A stretch of 44,434 nucleotides of DNA from Paulinella micropora (lineage: Eukaryota > Cercozoa > Imbricatea > Euglyphida): the NCBI GenBank assembly GCA_009731375.1, contig BJOX01000054.1:251699-296132 (forward strand), given 5' to 3'. The notes below the pieces were generated by a model. That model had not been told where the DNA came from. It searched no databases and saw nothing but the letters and a program-made list of their open reading frames with translations. A program made the translations under genes and the position numbers. The number at the start of each line of letters is the position of its first letter. The first letter of the stretch is position 1. Below, piece by piece: positions 36,659-44,434 of this stretch.

Positions 36659-37872
36659 ATGTCAAGCGAGAAATCCAAGCGAGTCAAGAAGCCTTCAGCA
36701 AAGAAGAGGCGCGCCGAGGAAGATGCTAGCGACGACGACCACGACTACCAAGGAGGAGGAGACCACAGCGCGGCTGGAGGCAGTGCGAGTGTGTCTGGCA
36801 GCGCTGCATCTACAACCAGCCCTACCGCAGCGACAGGCGCAGGCGCCAGCAATGACCAACCTCTCGGGAGCGCAGCCAACAGCAGCAGCAGCAGCACTGG
36901 TAAGACTCACGCATCGTCACCAGCATCATCATCATCGTCATTCATCGGCGGGGCTGTGGCACCGACATTACAACAACAACAAGACGCACTACGAGCAGCG
37001 GGCCTGGGCAGTCTAGGGGGCCACATCAACACCTCTCAATCTAATCCTCCGAAGGCACGCCCACTTACGAGCGACGACTTGGGGAAGGTGGTGCGGCTAC
37101 TGCAGGCAGGGATCAACTGTACCTTCTTCGACCAGACCAACCGGCTATCCGAGCAAGTCAACGCCATGATCCACCAAGCGAAGCAAGAGACGGGGCAACG
37201 TGACGCGAAGCTCATCGAGAAGCCCGTACACCGACGCTACTTCCAAGGGGGTAAGATCATCATGGCGATACTGGAGAGTAATGTGTACAAGAGTGAGCAA
37301 GAGCGGCTGACGGATGCAAGCGCAATGGCTACCGCACTGGCTACTGCACTGGCTACCCTGGCAAGGGACATGGGTGGGCCGACACCTCTCTCCGCGGAGG
37401 ACGCAGAGCAGAAGTTCCTGCAGGCAGCGAAGCGGCTGCGGATCGCGGGGACATCGCCGCCTACTGCGAACCTATCCGGGCGCACACTTCGAAGAGCGCC
37501 GCGCACCCCTACGGCAGCCAAGGCAAGGGGCTGTGCCGCATATGCTACTCTCCGCAACACTGGGCCAAGGACTGCCCACAGCGAGGCAATACCAACGGCG
37601 CAGCCATCAGCAACACCGCAGCACACCAGAGCACTGCGACTGCACCAACACTGGCGTGGCAAGGCGTCCCTGGCTACACAGTCCGACCAACCGGGCCGCA
37701 GCCGCCAATTCAATACGCGATCCCGCCACAGCAACCACAAAACCCGACAGGGTACATAACCGTCAGTGCTCGTACACATGTATCCTGCACCCACTGGCAC
37801 AAGCGCGGGCACACCGCAGAAAGCTGTTGGACCCTGAACCCACATCAAAGCACTCAGCACACTACTAACTGA
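36659..37872 (+). pseudogene. Gag-like ORF of the tyrosine-recombinase element
   Basis: ATG 36659, basic N-terminus (MSSEKSKRVKKPSAKKRR), acidic and Ser/Ala/Gly/Gln-rich linker to ~residue 120, then an ordered segment (SDDLGKVVRLLQAGINCTF to LERDAxx-type helices). A one-base shift near 37430-37445 moves coding sense to the frame carrying CRICYSPQHWAKDC (37533-37574, perfect CX2CX4HX4C). A second knuckle is CTHWHKRGHTAESC (37786-37827) with Trp where the second Cys belongs. The frame ends at TGA 37870-37872. Nucleic-acid-binding structural protein of the element. Confidence 0.75.
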
Positions 37873-38491
37873 ACACTCAATCGCAACTCACGAACACACA
37901 TACGTCTTGCACATCCGCACTAGCGATACTTGCATACGTTTTCGAGTTTGAGTCACATGCACCCGCAGCAGAAAACAGTACATATGCATTAAATATATGT
38001 TACTCTTACTCTTTTTTTTTTTTAATGTGTATTTCGTAAAAGTGCAACGAACAAGCCACAGTTTAATACGGCATTACCACTGCTTTTCCACACACCAAAT
38101 CAGTCACTATTCAGTATTAAAACCATTATCTCTTACTGTGACTGGCAGACACTCACGCCCAAAACTTGTCGGCAAGATCTCAGACTTTCTACCGAAAACT
38201 GCACCGAAATCAAAAAATATTCAAAGACTATGCCGGATCATGCAGTGCGTTTGGTGCAAAAAGACCGGACATCTAGCATACTTCTGTCCGATGCGACAAA
38301 CGATACCACAGGAGGAAATCCCATATGTGACTGAACTCCTACGATCACCTACAATCGACGTCCAAAGCTATGCATCTTTCACTTTGGAGCAAGCACATGA
38401 ATGGCTCAAGACCTTGGGTGAAAATTTTAACCGTGGCAACCCATGGGTTGACTCCACGGACTCAGCACACGCTATCAAGGCAAAGCTCTGA
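37873..38491 (+). pseudogene. Linker region with a third CCHC knuckle, start of RT polyprotein
   Basis: The frame reaching TGA 38489-38491 includes CVWCKKTGHLAYFC (38246-38287, CX2CX4HX4C) followed by EQAHEWLKTLGENF. The part before ~38150 is AT-rich and probably noncoding. Coding sense then shifts into the RT frame near 38475. Confidence 0.6.
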
Positions 38492-40253
38492 TACTGGAAA
38501 GCGCTTGGGGCCGACCCGTAGTACTGTCGTAGCTAGCGTATGGGGTCGAGCTGACATTCGAACGCACACCGCCGGCCACAGATTTCGTAAATCATCCGTC
38601 ATATTTTGAGCACCTGGCCTTTGTCAACGAACAAATCAACGATATGGTCGCGCGGGGGGACGCAGTGGAAGTAAACGAAGATGACTGCATCATGATCGAA
38701 CCACTACAAGTGCTCGCGGACCCGGCAGGGATTAAGAAGACGAAGCTCTGCACCGACAAACGTTTCAGTAACTCGTTCCAAGCAAAAGCTCCCTTCACCA
38801 TGGAGACTTTAGAAAAAGACATACAAATGGTACTGGACGGAGACGCGGGCACAAAGCTGTTCATGGTGGACCTCAAGCGGGCTTTCTACTCAATACCTCT
38901 TTCAAGACAAAGCAGACCTTACTCGTCGTTTCGACACAACGGCAAGACGTACCAGAACACCACACTACTCTACGGCTTCTGCACAGCGCCATTCTGGTTT
39001 GGAAAGACGATGCGCGCGGTGGTGCGACTGCTACGAGCCTTGAACATACCTTGTATGCAATACGCTGACGACTTCCTGTTCGCAATCAAACTAGCCAGGA
39101 CTCACCGTGCCGACGGCATACCGGCGTTCGTGAAGGCACTCTTCAGCCTCTTAGGCATCCCCCTCTCGGAGAAGACGTGCTGGGAGCCGGCAGTTGAAGT
39201 CCAATACTTGGGCTACATCATCAACAGCAAAGAAGGCTGGATCGGGGTACCGGAGGAAAAAAGGTTGAAGCTACTGCGCTCAATCCTCCAGCTACTAAGC
39301 GACGTTCACTCGGCTCACGGAGCGTCAGTCAAACAGCTACACTCGACTGCTGCTTCGATCATCGCGTTGAAATTAGCGCTTCAGAACGCAATGCTGTTCA
39401 CGCGAGTCACGCTGGCAACAGTCGCGCACTACAAGAGGATCAAACGGGATACCATTTGCACCTCAACCGGGTCGAAGCTCAGTGAAGAACTCCAATACTG
39501 GCTCCACATTTTGCGAGACCCACTGAAATGCAAACGAGCTATCTTCAAGGCACGGACGGACATCGAGCTGAGGCTCGACGCGGGGGAATTTGCAGTAGGT
39601 GGCCACGTACTAAACATGGACGTGAGCCCACCGAATTCATCTGCACCTCTTCCAACCACAGAGAGCTCTGGGCAGCCACAGTGGTCCCACTACACTTCAG
39701 GCACATCTTGAGTAATTGCAACACCGTGCTCACAGTCTTCGATTCAGCCAACGCTGTAATAGACTTACAGAAAGGCGGCTCACGAAAATGCACACACCTC
39801 ACGCAGTTATGCAAAATGATTGACGATGTATACACGCAGAGGCTCAACATCAAAAACAAACTCTGGGAATGGATGGAACGCTCACGTAACACAAGGGCAG
39901 ACGCGAACTCAAAGGCACTGACTGCCGGCTTGACTAGCTTGACTGTCCACCCGGATATCATAAAAGCAATCACCCACCGATGGCACATAACGATCAGAGA
40001 CGTGTGGGCACAGAACTTCGGGCAGATAGGACAGTCAATCCTTCTCGCACTGAAAGAACGCAAGCGAGTTGCGTTTGTGATACCCAAATGGCAGGGAAGA
40101 CCTTGGTGGCCACAAGTGCTTGAACACGCGAGGGATTCATTCCCATTACCACCCGCGGCGCACACGCTAGCACCAACATGGCTCACACACCCGCTCCATA
40201 TACATAGACCTCAGTGGCACATCCTTGCAGTCTGGTTTGACTTTGCTAATTAA
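38492..40253 (+). pseudogene. DIRS-type reverse transcriptase and RNase H
   Basis: RT sense from about 38500 (ESAWGRPVVLS, a TAG, then LAYGVELTFERTP), with LCTDKRFSN, KLFMVDLKRAFYSIPL, LLYGFCTAPFWFGK and catalytic CMQYADDFLF (YADD at 39061-39072), then VQYLGYIINSKEGW. RNase H follows: LDAGEFAVGGHVL, a frame shift near 39615-39640, NHRELWAAT and VFDSANAVIDLQKGG, supplying Asp, Glu and Asp. Then HRWHITIRDVWAQNFG and WPQVLEHARDSF as in the C-terminus of DIRS-group RNase H, ending TAA about 40253. RT itself is intact for ~390 codons. Confidence 0.85.
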
Positions 40254-40340
40254 ATTAGTTTTCTTACTACAGGCCACGTCGTACTTAACGACGCTGACAT
40301 AGCAATATGGGCAAGCCAAGACAAGAAAAGACAGTCAACA

Positions 40341-41251
40341 ATGGACACATATGCATCCTCACGCAAACAATTCGTCAATTGGTGCATCGCGCACAACCAA
40401 ATATGTTTTCCGGCCACAGCGGAGACGGTCGCTCACTACCTGAGACACATGTGCGAAAGCTGCTACGCAGAAAGTACAATCAAAGGGCACTTCGCCGCTA
40501 TTAAGGCGCAGTACGCACTACTTCCCTACTGCGACCCCACCGATAGCCAATTGATGCAAATGGCAAAGGAAAGAGAAGTGGCAGAAGCCCCGCAGGGCAA
40601 GGAAGGCAAATACCCACTGTTGAGGGACGATTTACTCAAGATCCTCCAACTGCCTCTCAATGATTGGAGAGACAGCAGAAACAGCACCATGATCTTGCTG
40701 CAATGGATCTCTATGACACGAGTGGGCAATATCACTGCACTTAAGGTGGAAGATATATAGTTCCACACGACTACAATAAACAACAGCCCATGTGAATACA
40801 TGGTACTCCGGCTGAGGCACCTCAAGAACGATAAAGGTGAGAAGCTAGTGTACGTCGGCCAAGACACAGAAACATTTTGCGCTGTTTAATGGGTTCGAGC
40901 ATACTTGCAGGCTATCAAGGATTTATCTCACGATTCATTCACAGACAGTTCGCCTCTCTTCTTCAAAATTGAGGGAAACAGTCTGGAGCACTTAAGCAGC
41001 AAAACACCGTCCAGTATTCTGAAATGAAAGTGGCACTCATCGGATTGGATCCAGCTATCTACGCGTCACATTCCAATAGAATCGGCTCGGCTACAGAAGC
41101 GGCAAGATTGGGAATGAAACTATACGCGATCAGGAGGCAAGGATTGTGGTCAGACAAAAGTACATGTGTGTTCAAATACGTGCGCGACATCAGCTTGGAA
41201 AACAAATTGACCATTACGAGCGTCTTGCAGGCAGGAGTCACAATCGCTTAG
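40341..41251 (+). pseudogene. Tyrosine recombinase of the retroelement
   Basis: ATG 40341 with a SAM-like core-binding domain (SSRKQFVNWCIAHN), then catalytic Arg in SMTRVGNITALK (40719-40721), His-x-x-Arg in HSNRIGSATEAA (41069-41080) and the nucleophile Tyr in VFKYVRDIS (41177-41179). All expected catalytic positions are present, but in-frame TAG (40758-40760) and TAA (40887-40889) and a +1 shift near 41024 break it. Would integrate the circular DNA copy. Confidence 0.85.
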
Positions 41252-42363
41252 ATACTTCTTGGTTCTCAAAAGAAATATGCTAAAATACAATCCACACCAC
41301 CGTTCGATGATGGCGTATGCTATGATTTACCAGATAAGTAACTGACGCTCGCTTATTAAAATCGATTCCCATACTTACGAAATACACTTACTGAACCGTT
41401 ATGTTAGTTTAAGAGAAATTACGTATTTAACCGATATATCCAGTGATAAACTCATGTCACATATTGACATGACTACAGTAACAAGTCCGCATAATAGCAC
41501 TTAATATCTGTCACATAACAATATAGTTCGTCATAATAAATACAGACATGCAGACGTAATATATGCAGTGAACAGAGCAATCTTACAGAAATAGATTCCA
41601 GAATAGCCTAACGTGTACAGTACGACGGCACCAGTGTTTAGTAAGAAATCTAACGCTCAAAATGCATACAGGAATAGCATCGGACAAAAACGACACAACC
41701 ACCACCTCACATATATGAGAGACTCAACACACTAAATTTAAAGTCGATAACATAACTTGTAATTACACCACTACCACTTTCTTCATGGTGAAAAAAAACG
41801 ATATCAATGAAATACTTATCGATTCCAGATACACTACAATGGATTATAAGACTATTTACGGGAATAGACATACAAAACACTTACACCACACACATCTACT
41901 AGGACACAAAACTGACCAACAAGAAAAATCTCGACAACAATAAGGATACAAACATACACAGACTAATGTTTGCATACAGAAAAAGGACAAACGTTACGAA
42001 GGCGCAGAATGCAGGCATAGAAACGAGGATACATTGATAATAGGATTTGTTATCCGTCTATAATTGTTTTAGTTTCGGGGCATTACACACCTAGCAAAGC
42101 TACTTATTCACAATTTAGGATATTATCGTGGACAGAAAGAATGTATCGTGGACTATGCCAAGCACAAGCAAAAATAATAATAATTTTCAGCAGCAAACAG
42201 CTCGATGAGTCTTTCCTAATTTCTAGTCAGCTTAAAAAATTTCCAGGTTGAACCCAAAAAGGCAGTTTTTGAGGGAATATAGGCAATATGTCGGCATTTC
42301 TTCCAGACCTGGCAGGGAAGAATGGCATTACCAAATTTTGTTTTCCTGAGAGGTCGTTTTCGC
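41252..42363 (+). other. 3' noncoding part of the tyrosine-recombinase element
   Basis: AT-rich, 1.1 kb between the recombinase stop and B1. No ORF or repeat is supported. Confidence 0.6.
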
Positions 42364-42444
42364 GACCTAGGAGAGAGGGGAGAGAGCTCATAGGATGTAT
42401 GGTATGTGTGAAATGAAGTTTTTGCAAGCTTGCGCAGCAAAAAC
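42364..42444 (+). repeat. Split direct repeat B1, 81 bp
   Basis: Starts GACCTAGGAGAGAGG and ends GCGCAGCAAAAAC, abutting A2 with a shared C. Matches B2 at 42860-42941 with about five differences. Confidence 0.9.
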
Positions 42445-42655
42445 GTCATTTCACAAATAACCATATCAGACAGTGGGCCGTCAGGGAGAATCAATTGAGT
42501 TTACTTGCAGAGTTTCTCTGCGCAAATAAAGAAGCGGGAACTATTGTTACCGCTCGAAAATTTGAAGAATAGAACGACAATCCTGTCTCCCTCAGATTTG
42601 CATTTTTTGTTTTATACAAAAGTGCTTTTAGTTTGGGTTTTAGGAAAGGCAAGAA
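42444..42655 (+). repeat. Split direct repeat A2, 212 bp
   Basis: Second copy of A1. The junction AAAAA/CGTCATTTC with B1 is the expected internal recombination point. Confidence 0.9.
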
Positions 42656-42859
42656 CCCCACCCACCCATTTACATGATGTCTTCTCGTTTGGGGGTGGTG
42701 AGTGAGGGATGAGAAATTATACACATTTACACACATCCACACACATCTCACACAATTTTGCACATAACGCTTCTCATCTCATGACTCTCATGCACAATCA
42801 CAGGCATATTCCATGCACAATATCTTGCACAATCTAGGTCCTGTGTGTTTAAGCACAAA
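42656..42859. other. Spacer between A2 and B2
   Basis: 204 bp rich in CACA (ACACACATCC, TGCACAAT repeated several times at 42790-42835). Not matched elsewhere in the window. Confidence 0.5.
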
Positions 42860-42941
42860 GACCTAGGAGAGAGGGGAGAGAGCTCATGGGATGTATGGTA
42901 TGTTGTGAAATGAAGTTTTTGCAAGCGTGCGCAGCAAAAAC
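42860..42941 (+). repeat. Split direct repeat B2, 82 bp (right end of the element)
   Basis: Second copy of B1, 204 bp right of A2. Beyond GCAAAAAC the flank (CGGACGG) is unrelated to A, which marks the element end. Confidence 0.85.
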
Positions 42942-43206
42942 CGGACGGTCTCCACTGACTCCTTCAAAACGCAGCTTGTCCTTCTTGCATCAAAAAGTAC
43001 TACCACTAAAGCTGCGTCAGCTTCTGCCCATGCATCGAGCGAAAAGGGGAATATTGGGATGTGCAACACGTCGAAAGAGTAAAAAAGCAAGCCAATACAC
43101 AACAACTTAGATACGGTATTGGAGAGTTGGTTGATGATGTAGGATTCAGCACAATATACATTCAACGGTGCTATTCCGACGCAAGACCAACCTCACGTCA
43201 CCTGCC
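42942..43206. other. Unique right flank of the element
   Basis: About 265 bp of mixed sequence, no recognised gene; leads into a CT array. Confidence 0.5.
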
Positions 43207-43208
43207 TC

Positions 43209-43271
<63 letters not shown>

Positions 43272-43783
43272 CTCTCTCTCATCTCTCTCTCTCTCTCTCN
43301 NNNNNNNNNNNNNNNNNNNNNNNNNNNNNNNNNNNNNNNNNNNNNNNNNNNNNNNNNNNNNNNNNNNNNNNNNNNNNNNNNNNNNNNNNNNNNNNNNNNN
43401 NNNNNNNNNNNNNNNNNNNNNNNNNNNNNNNNNNNNNNNNNNNNNNNNNNNNNNNNNNNNNNNNNNNNNNNNNNNNNNNNNNNNNNNNNNNNNNNNNNNN
43501 NNNNNNNNNNNNNNNNNNNNNNNNNNNNNNNNNNNNNNNNNNNNNNNNNNNNNNNNNNNNNNNNNNNNNNNNNNNNNNNNNNNNNNNNNNNNNNNNNNNN
43601 NNNNNNNNNNNNNNNNNNNNNNNNNNNNNNNNNNNNNNNNNNNNNNNNNNNNNNNNNNNNNNNNNNNNNNNNNNNNNNNNNNNNNNNNNNNNNNNNNNNN
43701 NNNNNNNNNNNNNNNNNNNNNNNNNNNNNNNNNNNNNNNNNNNNNNNNNNNNNNNNNNNNNNNNNNNNNNNNNNNNNNNNNNN

Positions 43784-43837
<54 letters not shown>

Positions 43838-43918
43838 CTCAATCTCTCTCTGTCTGTCTGTCTATTTCTCTCTCTCTCTCTATATATTTATATATATATA
43901 TCTATATATATATCCATG

Positions 43919-43950
<32 letters not shown>

Positions 43951-43987
43951 CATCCATCCATCCATCCATCCATCCATCTATCTATCT

Positions 43988-44030
<43 letters not shown>

Positions 44031-44105
44031 GTCTGTCTGTCTGTGTATCTATCTATTTACGTTCCTACCTACCTACCTAACTATGTATGTATGTATGTAT
44101 CTATG

Positions 44106-44168
<63 letters not shown>
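43207..44168. repeat. CT, TCTA and CCAT microsatellites with 484-base gap
   Basis: CT array on both sides of undetermined bases 43300-43783, then TCTA/CCAT/ATGT tetranucleotides from 43918. Same repeat vocabulary as the host-gene introns. Confidence 0.95.
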
Positions 44169-44171
<3 letters not shown>

Positions 44172-44199
44172 CAATGTCATCATTGTAGCTTGCGCAAGC
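44169..44199. other. Two adjacent short palindromes
   Basis: CTACAATG (44169) pairs with CATTGTAG (44181-44188), and GCTTGCGCAAGC (44188-44199) is a perfect 12-bp palindrome. Between a TCTA array and the third 222-bp unit. Confidence 0.6.
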
Positions 44200-44210
44200 T
44201 TACGATGCTC

Positions 44211-44434
44211 AAAACACTTGGACTAACGGCTTCCTTTTCTTTCTCTTCTTCCTTATCCTCCCCACTCTCCATTCCTAAATTGCCTTTTTCTTCAACGTCC
44301 TTCCTCCTCTTCTTTTTTCCAGAACACAGTCTACCCGTGATTCCCATCCCGGACACATGCACAGTACACAAATTACTGTTTGATGTGAAACTGCGTTCCT
44401 TTGCAAGGACTACATTCCTTTGCGACATCTCATC
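44211..44434 (+). repeat. 222-bp unit, copy 3 (at the window edge)
   Basis: 224 bp matching 885-1106 with two 1-base insertions and about two substitutions. It ends, as copies 1 and 2 do, where a TCTA array would begin (CTCATC), which is also the window end. Confidence 0.85.

Larger units (their letters stand above)
36443..42941 (+). mobile_element. Tyrosine-recombinase retroelement with split direct repeats (Ngaro/PAT-like), decayed
   Basis: Layout A1 (36443-36654), gag-like ORF, RT/RNase H, tyrosine recombinase, B1 (42364-42444), A2 (42444-42655), B2 (42860-42941). Split direct repeats together with a DIRS-type RT and a tyrosine recombinase define Ngaro/PAT elements; DIRS proper has inverted ends. 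All reading frames carry stops or shifts, so this copy is dead. Such elements integrate by recombination through a circular intermediate, without a DDE integrase and without target duplication; I see no flanking duplication. Confidence 0.85.

Noticed and set aside
37237-37860. Minus-strand 207-codon ORF opposite the gag-like gene
   Set aside because: GC-rich antisense of a coding region with zinc-knuckle evidence on the plus strand.
39545-40186. Minus-strand 213-codon ORF opposite RNase H
   Set aside because: The plus strand carries RNase H catalytic motifs; the antisense frame has no recognised content.
44180-44428. Minus-strand 82-codon ORF over the third 222-bp unit
   Set aside because: The frame is not kept in copies 1 and 2 because of one-base indels.

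Overview
This window is nuclear DNA of a eukaryote, most likely a microbial protist or alga. The evidence is GT-AG introns, three retrotransposon types (Ty1/copia, Ty3/gypsy and a tyrosine-recombinase element) and very dense simple-sequence DNA. I cannot name the species. The mix recalls chromerid/dinoflagellate-type genomes, but that is only an impression. I see no prokaryotic operons, CRISPR arrays, tRNA genes or rRNA genes.

Region 1 (1-14879, + strand) is one host gene. Its 3' part resolves into 19 small exons (33 to 189 nt, plus a 453-nt terminal exon) that join in one consistent reading frame: 1611 nt, 536 codons plus TGA. The 18 introns between them total about 12.7 kb and are almost entirely microsatellite arrays (TCTA, CCTA, ATAC, ATGT, TAGG/TTAGGG, AGGCT, GT, CT/GA and AATGT families). 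The arrays often begin within a few bases of the exon and supply the splice-site bases themselves. Several exons are followed or preceded by full or decayed copies, including two arrays of six relic copies each. The product is a lysine/glutamate/alanine-rich coiled-coil protein with a poly-Gln tract and a basic Lys/Ala/Pro-rich C-terminal half. I recognise no named domain. Its N-terminus lies upstream of the window.

Region 2 (14880-16670) is low-information intergenic sequence with a direct repeat and an orphan ORF fragment.

Region 3 (16671 to about 24600, - strand) is a decayed Ty1/copia element: a 208-bp TG...CA LTR, a polypurine tract, pol with RNase H, RT and integrase broken by many frameshifts, an unusual middle region, and gag with two zinc knuckles. 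I could not find its 5' LTR. A GTT/GTA trinucleotide array (about 25080-25570) follows.

Region 4 (25696-36301, - strand) is a full-length, apparently young Ty3/gypsy element of 10.6 kb. Its LTRs show no substitutions between them (two indels only) and it has a 4-bp target duplication, GATG. The 1926-codon pol ORF is intact. Pol is in frame with gag across a single UGA stop, and gag itself needs a +1 shift at CCU-UGA.

Region 5 (36443-42941, + strand) is a decayed tyrosine-recombinase retroelement with split direct repeats (A1-ORFs-B1-A2-B2), as in Ngaro/PAT elements. It has gag-like, DIRS-type RT/RNase H and tyrosine-recombinase reading frames, all interrupted.

Region 6 (42942-44434) returns to microsatellites around an assembly gap. 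It ends in a third copy of a 222-bp unit that also lies in introns 1 and 2 of the host gene, which hints at a paralogous gene or dispersed repeat just beyond the window.
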